Assembly (NCBI GenBank): GCA_018223365.1
Contig: JAGTTP010000001.1
Location: 1,521,410 to 1,585,409, forward strand
Reading direction: 5' to 3'
Length of the DNA stretch: 64,000 bases
Source: Clostridiaceae bacterium Marseille-Q4145
Lineage (GTDB): Bacteria; Bacillota; Clostridia; Lachnospirales; Lachnospiraceae
Positions within the stretch are counted from its first letter, which is position 1. Every line of letters begins with the position of its first letter. The notes beneath the pieces are model-generated. The model made no database searches. It was not told the origin of the DNA and saw only the letters and a list, made by a program, of their open reading frames with translations. The position numbers and the translations under genes are program-made. Shown piece by piece: positions 33,874 through 42,058 of this stretch.

Positions 33874-34524
33874 ATGAAACGCGATCCATTGAAAGCATCA
33901 GTGCTTGCAACCAAACTCATCCCGAATGTAAGTCCGGGAATGGCAAAAGAATTAAATCTGACACCGGAGCAGAGATCCCTTGCACTGCTCACTGCAGACT
34001 GTGATGATGTTACGTATACTGCACTGGATGAGGCTACCAAAAAAGCGGATGTTCAGGTTGTATACGCAAAGAGCTTCTACGGTGGTGCTGCTAATGCAAA
34101 CACCAAGCTGGCAGGAGAAATTATTGGTATTCTGGCAGGACCGAATCCGGCAGAAGTAAAGAGTGGTCTTGAAGCAGCTGTTGATGTCATTGAGAACCAG
34201 GCTCATTTCGTATCTGCAAACGATGACGATACCATCTGCTACTATGCACACTGCATTTCCAGAACAGGTTCTTACCTTTCTGAGGGCGCAGGTATCAAAG
34301 AGGGCGAGGCTATTGCATATCTGATCGCACCGCCTCTTGAGGCTATGTATGGTGTGGATGCAGCTCTGAAAGCAGCAGACGTAAAAATGTGTGTTCTGTA
34401 TGCTCCGCCTTCAGAGACCAACTTCGGTGGCGCACTGCTGACCGGAAGCCAGTCTGCATGCAAGGCAGCATGTGATGCATTTGCAGCAGCTGTAGAGTTT
34501 GTAGCAGACAATCCTATCGCATAA
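33874..34524 (+). CDS. eutL: Microcompartment shell trimer EutL
   Basis: Tandem BMC-domain protein (BMC-T) forming trimers with a gated central pore thought to admit large cofactors. 216 residues starting MKRDPLKASVLATKLIPNV, with LLTADCDDVTYTALDEATKKA and ESTNFGGAL-like SETNFGGALLTGSQSACKAA. AAACGGAGGGA precedes the ATG. A GC-rich hairpin lies in the following gap. Confidence 0.95.
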   Translation: MKRDPLKASVLATKLIPNVSPGMAKELNLTPEQRSLALLTADCDDVTYTALDEATKKADVQVVYAKSFYGGAANANTKLAGEIIGILAGPNPAEVKSGLEAAVDVIENQAHFVSANDDDTICYYAHCISRTGSYLSEGAGIKEGEAIAYLIAPPLEAMYGVDAALKAADVKMCVLYAPPSETNFGGALLTGSQSACKAACDAFAAAVEFVADNPIA

Positions 34525-34544
34525 AATCAGAGCATAAGATTTAG

Positions 34545-34570
34545 TTCCCGCGGAGCAACAGCCGCGGGAA
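34545..34570 (+). other. Intercistronic hairpin after eutL
   Basis: A perfect 9-bp stem TTCCCGCGG / CCGCGGGAA with an 8-nt loop and no U tract. It is more likely an mRNA stabiliser or processing site than a terminator, since the operon continues. Confidence 0.6.
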
Positions 34571-34589
34571 AGACAAGAGGTACGAATAT

Positions 34590-35150
34590 ATGCAGGCATT
34601 GGGAATGATTGAAGTATATGGTTACCTTACAGCAGTCGAAGCTCTGGACAGCGCACTGAAAGCAGCGAATGTTTCCAGACTAGGTGTGGAAAAAGTAAGA
34701 GGCGGACTGGTGACAGTATTAGTGGAAGGGGATGTGGGAGCCGTAAAGGCAGCTATGGATGCTTCCGCAGCAGCGGCTGAGAGAGTCGGCACCGTCATCA
34801 GTGTTCATGTCATTCCGCGTCCGGCGGATGATGTGACCAGAATGCTCAAAGGTGGAAAAGAACCGGAGGAGCCAACTCCGCCAGAGCCGGAAAAGCCATC
34901 TGAACCGGAAATATCGTTAGAACCGGATACACTGTCAGAACCGGAAGAACCTGAATCTGAAGCCGTGAAAGCGGAAGAAGGGGAGAAAGCTCCTCAGGAT
35001 GTGACGGTGGAAGAGATGCAGACCATGGGGGTGGATGCGCTCCGAAGGCTGGCAAGGGCACTTGAGATCAAGAACATGACCCGCGCTGAGATCCGTTTCG
35101 CGAAGAAACAGGAGCTGATTCAGAAGATAACAGAGTTTAAAGAATCATAG
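34590..35150 (+). CDS. eutK: EutK-like shell protein: BMC domain plus acidic Pro/Glu linker and small helical tail domain
   Basis: 186 residues. The first 85 form a BMC-H domain close to EutM (ALGMIEVYGYLTAVEALDSALKAANV ... VEGDVGAVKAAMDA). Residues about 90-140 are a low-complexity linker rich in Pro and Glu (PEEPTPPEPEKPSEPE). The last 45 residues (MGVDALRRLARALEI ... RAEIRFAKKQELIQKI) are basic and helical, resembling SAP/Rho-N type nucleic-acid-binding modules. EutK of enteric bacteria also has a nucleic-acid-binding-like tail, but of helix-turn-helix type, so the tail here may be an independent solution. The eutK label is by architecture. Confidence 0.8.
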   Translation: MQALGMIEVYGYLTAVEALDSALKAANVSRLGVEKVRGGLVTVLVEGDVGAVKAAMDASAAAAERVGTVISVHVIPRPADDVTRMLKGGKEPEEPTPPEPEKPSEPEISLEPDTLSEPEEPESEAVKAEEGEKAPQDVTVEEMQTMGVDALRRLARALEIKNMTRAEIRFAKKQELIQKITEFKES

Positions 35151-35169
35151 TATATAGGAGAAGTTGCTT

Positions 35170-36645
35170 ATGCAGTTATATGATAAAGACCTGTTGTCAG
35201 TGCAGGAAGTGCGTGAGTTGGTAGAGAAAGCCAAAGCGGCTCAGGAGGAGTTAAGCCAGAAGTCGCAGGCAGAGGTAGATGCCATCGTAAAATCTATCGC
35301 TTATGCAGGTGTGCGCAATGCAAAGCGTCTGGCAAAACTGGCTCATGAGGAAACCGGTTTTGGTATTGAGGCTGACAAGGTAATTAAGAATATATTTGGT
35401 AGCCGTGATGTGTATGAGCATATCAAGGATATGAAAACCATTGGAGAACTTGGATATGATGAAGAGAAGAAAGTCCGCACGATAGCAGTTCCGGTAGGTG
35501 TGATTGCCGGACTGATTCCATCCACGAACCCGACTTCTACTGCATTTTATAAATCTGAGATTTCCATAAAAGCAGGAAATGCGATTGTATTTTCACCGCA
35601 TCCGAATGCAAGAAACTGTATTCTGGAGGCAGTAAAAGTAATTCGTCAGGCAATTGCTGAAGCAGGAGGCAATGAAAATCTTGTATCCTGCATCACCATT
35701 CCGACTATTCAGGCAACAGATAACCTGATGAAACATCCGGATGTGGCACTGATCCTTGCTACTGGCGGAAGTGCCATGGTAAGAGCCGCTTATTCATCCG
35801 GAACACCGGCGATTGGAGTAGGTCCCGGAAACGGACCGGCATACATTGAAAAGACCGCAGATCTGCCGCTGGCAGTAAAACGGATTATGGACTCCAAAAC
35901 CTTTGATAACGGCACGATCTGCGCATCTGAACAGTCCGTTGTATGTGATAAGGATATGGAAGATGCTGTAAGGGCAGAGATGGAGAAACAGGGAGCCTAT
36001 TTCCTGACAGACGAGCAGATTGCAAAACTCGGAAAATTCATCTTAAGAGCAAACGGCACTATGAATCCTATGATTGTAGGAAAGAGTGCACAGGTCATTG
36101 CAGATCTGGCAGGTATTGATATTCCGGCAGGAACTAAAGTACTGGTAGCAAAAGAAACCGGTATCGGACGTGGTCATCCATATTCCAATGAGAAACTGGC
36201 ACCGATTCTGGCATTCTATACCGCAGATGATTATAAAGAGATCTGCAGACTGGTGCAGGATATTCTGCATTATGAGGGAGCAGGACATACGTTTAGTATG
36301 CATACCAAGGATCCGGAAATGGTAAACTATTTTGCCATGAGAGTTCCGGCATCCCGTATCATTGTCAATACACCGAGTGCCCTTGGAGGTATCGGCGGCA
36401 CTACCGGATTGATGCCGGCCCTGACACTTGGCTGCGGAGCCATTGGCGGAAGTGCTACCTCCGAAAATGTAGGACCGATGAATCTGCTGAACAAACGTCA
36501 TGTGGCAGAAGGACTTCTGGAGCTTGATGAGATCAAAGCAGGACTTCCGACCTGTACGGATGGCATGTGCAGCGGACCGAAGGCAGAAGATGTTGATATT
36601 GATGCAGTAGTGAATGAGATCGTAAAAAGACTTCGTTCTATGTAG
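35170..36645 (+). CDS. eutE: Acetaldehyde dehydrogenase (acetylating) EutE
   Basis: Converts acetaldehyde, NAD+ and CoA to acetyl-CoA inside the compartment. 491 residues from ATG 35170, with AGGAG 9 bases upstream; an earlier TTG overlaps that site. Catalytic Cys in NGTICASEQS near residue 250; also SPHPNARNC and GPGNGPAYIEKTA. The C-terminus ends DVDIDAVVNEIVKRLRSM, an amphipathic helix like an encapsulation peptide. Such peptides are mostly N-terminal in PduP/EutE, so the position here is notable. Confidence 0.93.
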   Translation: MQLYDKDLLSVQEVRELVEKAKAAQEELSQKSQAEVDAIVKSIAYAGVRNAKRLAKLAHEETGFGIEADKVIKNIFGSRDVYEHIKDMKTIGELGYDEEKKVRTIAVPVGVIAGLIPSTNPTSTAFYKSEISIKAGNAIVFSPHPNARNCILEAVKVIRQAIAEAGGNENLVSCITIPTIQATDNLMKHPDVALILATGGSAMVRAAYSSGTPAIGVGPGNGPAYIEKTADLPLAVKRIMDSKTFDNGTICASEQSVVCDKDMEDAVRAEMEKQGAYFLTDEQIAKLGKFILRANGTMNPMIVGKSAQVIADLAGIDIPAGTKVLVAKETGIGRGHPYSNEKLAPILAFYTADDYKEICRLVQDILHYEGAGHTFSMHTKDPEMVNYFAMRVPASRIIVNTPSALGGIGGTTGLMPALTLGCGAIGGSATSENVGPMNLLNKRHVAEGLLELDEIKAGLPTCTDGMCSGPKAEDVDIDAVVNEIVKRLRSM

Positions 36646-36666
36646 ATAAGAAAAGGAGAATGAAAA

Positions 36667-36948
36667 ATGGCAGTAACACAGGCATTAGGAATGATTGAAA
36701 CAAAAGGACTTGTAGCTTCTATCGAGGCAGCAGATGCAATGGTAAAGGCAGCAAACGTAACTCTGATCGGTAAGGAGCATGTAGGCGGCGGACTGGTAAC
36801 CGTTATGGTACGCGGCGATGTAGGAGCTGTAAAAGCAGCAACAGATGCAGGCGCAGCAGCAGCTGAGCGTGTTGGCGAACTGATTTCCATCCATGTAATC
36901 CCGAGACCGCATGAGGAAGTAGAGGCAATTCTTCCGCATCTCGGCTAA
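36667..36948 (+). CDS. eutM: Major shell hexamer EutM, copy 1
   Basis: Canonical 93-residue BMC-H protein: ALGMIETKGLVASIEAADAM, KEHVGGGLVTVMVRGDVGAV, ISIHVIPRPHEEVEAIL. These tile as flat hexamers making most of the facet. AAAAGGAG precedes the ATG. It is nearly identical in protein sequence to the next gene. Confidence 0.96.
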   Translation: MAVTQALGMIETKGLVASIEAADAMVKAANVTLIGKEHVGGGLVTVMVRGDVGAVKAATDAGAAAAERVGELISIHVIPRPHEEVEAILPHLG

Positions 36949-36996
36949 GAGATTCGCTGTCACAGACAGAACATACAGATCAAGGAGGAATGAGAA

Positions 36997-37278
36997 ATGG
37001 CAGTAACACAGGCATTAGGAATGATTGAAACAAAAGGACTTGTAGCTTCTATCGAGGCAGCAGATGCAATGGTAAAGGCAGCAAACGTAACTCTGATCGG
37101 TAAAGTGCATGTAGGCGGCGGACTGGTAACTGTTATGGTACGCGGCGATGTGGGAGCTGTGAAGGCAGCAACAGATGCAGGCGCAGCGGCAGCTGAGCGT
37201 GTTGGCGAACTGATCTCTATTCATGTAATTCCGAGACCGCATGAGGAAGTTGAGGCTATTTTACCCTCCTTATCATAA
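36997..37278 (+). CDS. eutM: Major shell hexamer EutM, copy 2
   Basis: Tandem duplicate of the preceding gene, also 93 residues. Differences by eye are Val for Glu in GKVHVGGG, close to the pore-loop side, and the last residues (PSLS instead of PHLG). DNA identity is highest over the first 100 bases, with synonymous changes later. AAGGAGG lies upstream. A GC-rich hairpin follows in the 64-bp gap before eutT. Confidence 0.96.
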   Translation: MAVTQALGMIETKGLVASIEAADAMVKAANVTLIGKVHVGGGLVTVMVRGDVGAVKAATDAGAAAAERVGELISIHVIPRPHEEVEAILPSLS

Positions 37279-37289
37279 GTGAGTAAGTA

Positions 37290-37317
37290 CCGGCCGCCCG
37301 TGTATTCGGACGGCCGG
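37290..37317 (+). other. Intercistronic hairpin after eutM copies
   Basis: CCGGCCGCCCG (37290-37300) pairs with CGGACGGCCGG (37307-37317) with one mismatch and a 6-nt loop, without a U tract. It probably protects the upstream shell mRNA, allowing more shell than enzyme downstream. Confidence 0.6.
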
Positions 37318-37342
37318 ACAGTATAGGAGATAAGGAGGTGGC

Positions 37343-38155
37343 TTGACTGCGATGAAGGTAATTACAGAAGCAATTCTGCGGGATGAGTTACGGGCATCCA
37401 AGCCGGAGACTTATGTCATACCGGAGGGACAGATCCTCTCACCGGCAGCAAGAGAATATCTGCAGCAGTTAAAGATCAAGATTATCAAAGAAAAAGATAA
37501 GCCGCTCCCGAAAGAAAAAGTGGAGATCACGGCTACAGAGGTTCCGGGAATCCCGGAAAGTGCAGTCGTCACTCCGGCACCGCCGAAACCCAAATATGTG
37601 GATGACGCGACAGGTGCTTTCTATTATGAGAAGCCGGAGCATATGACCCAGCTTGTCAGAAATGTTCTGGTGAACAAGGATGACAAACGGATTGTATTCC
37701 GTGGAAAACTGGACAGTCTGGAAGCTCTTTTTGTGCTGAATCAGACGATTCTGCTGGAAATGCAGGAAGATCAGGAATTTATCGATGATCTGGAGGATAT
37801 TCTGGTAAGTCTGCGTGAGATGATGCGTTGTGATGTACTGGATGAACCATTTACCAGAGAGACGATTATCGGACTGACTCATGAGGAGCTGCGGGCACAT
37901 TCCCACAATCCTATGAAATATTATAAAGTAAAGCAGATGGTTCTGCCGAGTTATAAGCTTGGAAAGACCTATGCACTTCTGAATCAGCTCAGAACGGCAG
38001 TCCGCGAAACCGAAGTAGCGGCCGCAGCCGCGTTCCATAATGGAAAGAGTTATGACAGGGCAGATATCATAGAAGAACTGAACCGAATGTCCAGTGCCGT
38101 ACACATCATCATGTGTAAATATCTGGCAAAGATCCAGAATCAGGAGACGTCATGA
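37343..38155 (+). CDS. eutT: Cobalamin adenosyltransferase EutT
   Basis: Makes adenosylcobalamin for EutBC from cobalamin and ATP. 270 residues. The N-terminal module (residues 4-50) has the pattern ITEAILRDEL...YVIPEGQILSPAAREYLQQL known from EutT. The C-terminal helical domain carries the adenosyltransferase core (RIVFRGKLDSLEALFVLNQ, MMRCDVL, LLNQLRTAVRETEVAAA). The HxCxxC zinc cluster of enteric EutT is absent, as in other short forms. The start is TTG 37343 or ATG 37352; AAGGAGG ends at 37338. The stop overlaps the next start by ATGA. Confidence 0.92.
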   Translation: MTAMKVITEAILRDELRASKPETYVIPEGQILSPAAREYLQQLKIKIIKEKDKPLPKEKVEITATEVPGIPESAVVTPAPPKPKYVDDATGAFYYEKPEHMTQLVRNVLVNKDDKRIVFRGKLDSLEALFVLNQTILLEMQEDQEFIDDLEDILVSLREMMRCDVLDEPFTRETIIGLTHEELRAHSHNPMKYYKVKQMVLPSYKLGKTYALLNQLRTAVRETEVAAAAAFHNGKSYDRADIIEELNRMSSAVHIIMCKYLAKIQNQETS

Positions 38156-38766
38156 AGCAGTTTATTGAATCGGTAGTGGATTCTATCGTACAGAGTGGAC
38201 TGGTAGAAGTAGAAGTATCTGCCAGACATGTGCATTTGACGCAGGAGGATGTGGAACTGTTATTCGGAAAAGGGGCAGTGCTTCATCCGAAACGTCCGCT
38301 GTCTCAGCCGGGACAGTTTTTAAGTGAAGAACGCGTGACGCTCATCGGACCGAAAGGGAAGAAGGAACGCGTGGCAGTATTAGGACCAGTGCGGAAAGCA
38401 ACACAGGTGGAACTTTCCATCAGTGACTGCGTGGCACTGGGAATAAAAGCTCCGGTAAGAGAATCCGGAGATTTAAGAGATGCAGGACCGGTGGTCATTG
38501 AAGGACCGAAGGGTACACTTGACGCATCTTCTGCTGTAATCGTGGCAAGAGCCCACGTACATGTTCCGCCGCAGGTAGCCGCAAAGCTTGACCTTCAGGA
38601 TAAGGAACGTGTCAGCGTACAGATTATGACTGAGAGACCAGTGACTTTTGATAACGTTGTCATTCGTGTCAGCGATCAGTTCCGTTACAAAATGCACATT
38701 GATTTCGATGAGGCAAATGCGGCGCAGGTCAGTGGATTTACTCTCGGAAAAATATTAAAGCAGTAA
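38152..38766 (+). CDS. pduL: PduL-type phosphotransacetylase
   Basis: Converts acetyl-CoA and phosphate to acetyl phosphate, recycling CoA within the compartment. 204 residues. The first 17 (KQFIESVVDSIVQSG) resemble an encapsulation helix. Two zinc-binding motifs follow: SARHVHLTQED near residue 23 and ARAHVHVPP near residue 130. It belongs to PduL rather than the unrelated EutD/Pta family used in enteric eut operons, though clostridial loci often name it eutD. Translationally coupled to eutT. Confidence 0.92.
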   Translation: MKQFIESVVDSIVQSGLVEVEVSARHVHLTQEDVELLFGKGAVLHPKRPLSQPGQFLSEERVTLIGPKGKKERVAVLGPVRKATQVELSISDCVALGIKAPVRESGDLRDAGPVVIEGPKGTLDASSAVIVARAHVHVPPQVAAKLDLQDKERVSVQIMTERPVTFDNVVIRVSDQFRYKMHIDFDEANAAQVSGFTLGKILKQ

Positions 38767-38776
38767 AGGAACACAG

Positions 38777-39592
38777 ATGGATATTCAACGGGTAGAGACA
38801 TACATGAAACGGGTAGCTGAATCCGAGACAAAGACCTTCACTCCGGTAGGAGACAAACTGAAAGTCGGTCTGGATCTGGGTACCGCATACATCGTAATGG
38901 TGGTGCTGGATGAGGAAAACAATCCCATTGCCTGTGAGAAACAGGCGGCAGATGTACTTCGGGACGGCGTAGTCGTCGATTATCTCGGAGCACTGAACAT
39001 TGTAAAAGCTCTGAAGGCAAAACTGGAGCAGCGAATTGGAAAAGAACTGGTAAACTGTGCTATTGCCATGCCGGCAGGAACCGACGACAGCGTCAAGACA
39101 CATACCTATGTGGCGGAAGGTGCGGAGCTGGAAGTGACTGCAGTTCTGGATGAGCCGAGTGCAGCCAATGCTATTTACCAGATATCGGACGGCGTGATTG
39201 TGGATATCGGAGGCGGTACTACAGGACTTGCGCTCTTAAAAGATGGCAAGGTTGTGGAGATCGCAGACGAACCGACAGGTGGTACGCACCTGACTTTGGT
39301 GCTTTCCGGAAATTACCATATTCCGTTTGCAGAAGCAGAAGCCATCAAACAGGATTATTCCAGACATCGGGAGATCCTTCCGATTCTGAAACCGGTTATT
39401 GAGAAAATGGCAACGATCGTAAAGAAAAACATCGTTTCAAAAAATGTGGATACCATTTATCTGTGTGGAGGTACCTGCTGTCTGACCGGTATGGAAAAGA
39501 TTATTGAAAAGGAGACGGGAATCCAGACGATCAAGCCGGCAGATCCGTTCCTTGTCACACCGACAGGCATTGCCATGAACTGTAAAGTGTAA
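38777..39592 (+). CDS. eutJ: Ethanolamine utilisation chaperone-like protein EutJ
   Basis: A 271-residue actin/Hsp70-fold ATPase: VGLDLGTAYIVMVVLDE near residue 35, VLDEPSAANAIYQ, VDIGGGTTGLALLKDG, and YLCGGTCCLTGMEKII near the end. The exact function of EutJ is unknown; chaperone or assembly factor is the common proposal. AAAGGAAC precedes ATG 38777. Confidence 0.9.
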   Translation: MDIQRVETYMKRVAESETKTFTPVGDKLKVGLDLGTAYIVMVVLDEENNPIACEKQAADVLRDGVVVDYLGALNIVKALKAKLEQRIGKELVNCAIAMPAGTDDSVKTHTYVAEGAELEVTAVLDEPSAANAIYQISDGVIVDIGGGTTGLALLKDGKVVEIADEPTGGTHLTLVLSGNYHIPFAEAEAIKQDYSRHREILPILKPVIEKMATIVKKNIVSKNVDTIYLCGGTCCLTGMEKIIEKETGIQTIKPADPFLVTPTGIAMNCKV

Positions 39593-39623
39593 TGAGTATA
39601 AAAAATGGAAAGGAGGGGAGCGC

Positions 39624-40409
39624 GTGGAACTGGATGCTATGATCAGTGAGATCTGCAGAAAAGTACAGGAGCGTGTGGCAGAGCTGGAAAAAGAAGAAGC
39701 ATCGGCAGAACCGGCGGCAGTGCCGTCTGAAGATAACAGGCCGGCACTTCTGATTCTGGCGGAAGACCATGGAATGCGGTGCCATCCGGTGCTGGAAAGC
39801 AAAAAACTTGCAGAATGCTACCGGGTAGAATGTGCTTTGCTGAAAGAAGAAGACTGCGATGTGGCTTCCTATGAAGGCGTGATCGCATTTACACTGACCA
39901 ATGAAGCCCTTGGAAAGATTGCCAACGGAATCTTCGATACCGATTACACCAGAAGATTCGGAACCGCACTTCTCCTTGGAAAAAGGATATTTATTGCGGA
40001 GGAAGAAGTGGAACTGTATCGCTATAAGGATACCGCGCCGGCCGGCTACTACAGCCGTCTGGAGGAAAACTTAAAATTCCTTCAGCAGAACGGAGTGACC
40101 ATTGTTCCCTTAGATCAACTGGAAGCGGTTGTTCTGGGAGAAAACGTTCCGGAAGAAACAGAGGCTGCTCCGAAGAAAGAAGAATCCACCGGAGAAAAAG
40201 AACAGCCAGTCTCCGGAGCAACCCTACGGCTGGAGAAACGCATCATTACAGAGAGAGATGTGATCAGTGCACGGGAAGGAAAGGCTGCCTGCATTCTGGT
40301 AGGAAAGAAGGCAATTCTGTCAGATCTTGCTAAAGAGTATGCGAAGAAATATGGAATCAGCATTGCTCGTGACGAAGGCGAGACTGGCGGGAAAGGAAGC
40401 CGAGTATGA
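39624..40409 (+). CDS. Probable BMC-targeted flavoprotein-like protein with EutT-type tail module
   Basis: 261 residues from GTG 39624, behind AAAGGAGGGG. Residues 1-22 (LDAMISEICRKVQERVAEL) look like an encapsulation helix. Residues about 37-170 have an alpha/beta pattern resembling the HFCD flavoprotein family often found in BMC loci (PALLILAEDHG, GVIAFTLTNEALGKIANGI, ALLLGKRIFIAEEEVEL). After a charged linker, residues 205-252 repeat the module seen at the start of EutT (RIITERDVISA ... ILVGKKAILSDLAKEYAKKY). It overlaps eutN by ATGA. A flavin role next to PduS is plausible but inferred. Confidence 0.75.
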   Translation: MELDAMISEICRKVQERVAELEKEEASAEPAAVPSEDNRPALLILAEDHGMRCHPVLESKKLAECYRVECALLKEEDCDVASYEGVIAFTLTNEALGKIANGIFDTDYTRRFGTALLLGKRIFIAEEEVELYRYKDTAPAGYYSRLEENLKFLQQNGVTIVPLDQLEAVVLGENVPEETEAAPKKEESTGEKEQPVSGATLRLEKRIITERDVISAREGKAACILVGKKAILSDLAKEYAKKYGISIARDEGETGGKGSRV

Positions 40410-40687
40410 AAATAGGACGTGTAATTGGAAACATCTGGGCAACACGGAAAGATGAGAATCTCTCCGGATTAAAGCTCCTGGTGGTGCAGCCACTGAATCT
40501 TCTGAACGATCAGCCCATTGATACGCCCATTGTAGCGGCAGATATTATCGGTGCTGGTGTGGGAGAGAAGGTTCTCTATGTAGGCGGAAGCTCAGCGCGT
40601 GGTGCAGCAGGAGGTCCCCATATTCCGGTGGATGCAACGATCGTCGGAATCGTGGATGACCAGGAAGTTGACGAAGCGCTGATATAA
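40406..40687 (+). CDS. eutN: Shell vertex pentamer EutN
   Basis: A 93-residue BMC-P (CcmL/EutN) protein that caps the vertices of the polyhedral shell: MKIGRVIGNIWATRKDENL, LLVVQPLN, AADIIGAGVGEKVLYVGGSSAR, VDATIVGIVD. The start overlaps the previous stop (ATGA). Confidence 0.95.
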   Translation: MKIGRVIGNIWATRKDENLSGLKLLVVQPLNLLNDQPIDTPIVAADIIGAGVGEKVLYVGGSSARGAAGGPHIPVDATIVGIVDDQEVDEALI

Positions 40688-40705
40688 GACAGGCGGTGAT
40701 CAAGT

Positions 40706-42055
40706 ATGGAAATGGTGGAAGCCATTCAGAAAGCGGGAGTAGTGGGAGCCGGAGGAGCCGGCTTCCCGACCCACGTAAAACTGAATGCGAAGGCAGAGTA
40801 TTTTATCGTCAATGCAGCGGAATGTGAACCGCTGATCGAGACAGACAAATATCTGTGCCGTACCTATGCAGAAAGAATTGTAGCGACAGTAGAGAAGATT
40901 GCCGCACATCTGGAAGCAGCGCATGCAGTGATTGCATTAAAAGCAAAATATGTAAGAGAGACAGAAGCTCTTCAGAACGCAGTAAAAGCACTGGGAGCCA
41001 ATGTAGAGATCTTTACCATGCGGACCTACTATCCGGCCGGTGACGAGCAGGTGCTGGTCAATCAGGTAACCGGACGGGTGGTTCCGGAAAGGGGACTTCC
41101 TCTGAATGTAGGATGCGTGGTAGAAAATGTCGGCACAGTTCTCAATATTGCCGATGCACTGGAAGGAAAACCTGTGGACGAGAAGTTTCTCTCCATTACA
41201 GGTGCGGTGGAGACTCCGGTGATGTGTCACGCACCAATTGGTACGCCGATTACGGAAGTCCTGAAAAAAGCAAAACTTCTGGTAAATGATTATGTGGTGA
41301 TTCTGGGAGGTCCCATGATGGGAAAAATGCAGAAGACCAGAGAAGAGATTGAAAATGCGGTTGTTACCAAGACCACAGGCAATCTTCTGGTGCTTCCGAA
41401 GAATCATTATCTTGTAAAACGTGCTGCCATGAGTGTGGAACGTATGGCACGTCAGGCGGCAACAGCCTGTCTTCAGTGCAGAGCCTGTACAGATCTGTGT
41501 CCGAGGCATCTGCTGGGACACAATGTGCAGCCCCATATGATTATGAGAACCATTTGGAGACAGAAATCTATTACGGATCCGGCAGAATTTGAGCGGGCTT
41601 TCGGCAGTGCGGCAAACTGCAGCAGCTGCGGTACCTGTGAGATGTTCTCCTGTCCGATGGGACTGTCACCGAGGAAGATGAACGATTATGCGAAAGGACT
41701 TTTGAGAGAGAGAGGAATTCAGCCGGAGAAGAACCAGCATCCGCAGGCGAGCGACATGTTGGAGCACAGGAGAATTCCTACCGGACGCCTGATCGCCCGT
41801 CTTGGATTGGACGAATATGTATTCCACGGTCTGCCGGAGCTTTTTGAAGTAGAACCGGAAGAGGTATTCATTCCATTATCACAGCATATTGGCAAACCGG
41901 CAGTTCCGGTAGTGACTGCAGGGGATGCTGTAAAAAAGGATGACCTGGTTGCAGGCAGTGCAGAGGGATTATCCGCAAACATTCATACAGGCTTTGATGG
42001 AGTTGTAAAAGAAGTGACTCCGAAAGGCATTCGGATCAGTAGAAGGGAGGCGTAA
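40706..42055 (+). CDS. pduS: PduS-type cobalamin reductase (RnfC-like Fe-S flavoprotein)
   Basis: Transfers electrons from NADH to cobalamin so that Co(I) is available to the adenosyltransferase. 449 residues. The Gly-rich nucleotide site GAGGAGFPTHVK is at the N-terminus, SLBB and RnfC-like core segments follow, and two [4Fe-4S] motifs are present: CLQCRACTDLCPRH and CSSCGTCEMFSCP. A biotinyl-like C-terminal domain (SANIHTGFDGVVKEVTPKGI) closes it. Not part of the classical enteric eut operon; typical of pdu loci. Confidence 0.92.
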   Translation: MEMVEAIQKAGVVGAGGAGFPTHVKLNAKAEYFIVNAAECEPLIETDKYLCRTYAERIVATVEKIAAHLEAAHAVIALKAKYVRETEALQNAVKALGANVEIFTMRTYYPAGDEQVLVNQVTGRVVPERGLPLNVGCVVENVGTVLNIADALEGKPVDEKFLSITGAVETPVMCHAPIGTPITEVLKKAKLLVNDYVVILGGPMMGKMQKTREEIENAVVTKTTGNLLVLPKNHYLVKRAAMSVERMARQAATACLQCRACTDLCPRHLLGHNVQPHMIMRTIWRQKSITDPAEFERAFGSAANCSSCGTCEMFSCPMGLSPRKMNDYAKGLLRERGIQPEKNQHPQASDMLEHRRIPTGRLIARLGLDEYVFHGLPELFEVEPEEVFIPLSQHIGKPAVPVVTAGDAVKKDDLVAGSAEGLSANIHTGFDGVVKEVTPKGIRISRREA

Positions 42056-42058
42056 GAG

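Noticed and set aside
36664..37278. Direct repeats as a mobile element or CRISPR
   Set aside because: They are two complete shell-protein genes, not short spaced repeats; no transposase or cas gene is in the window.
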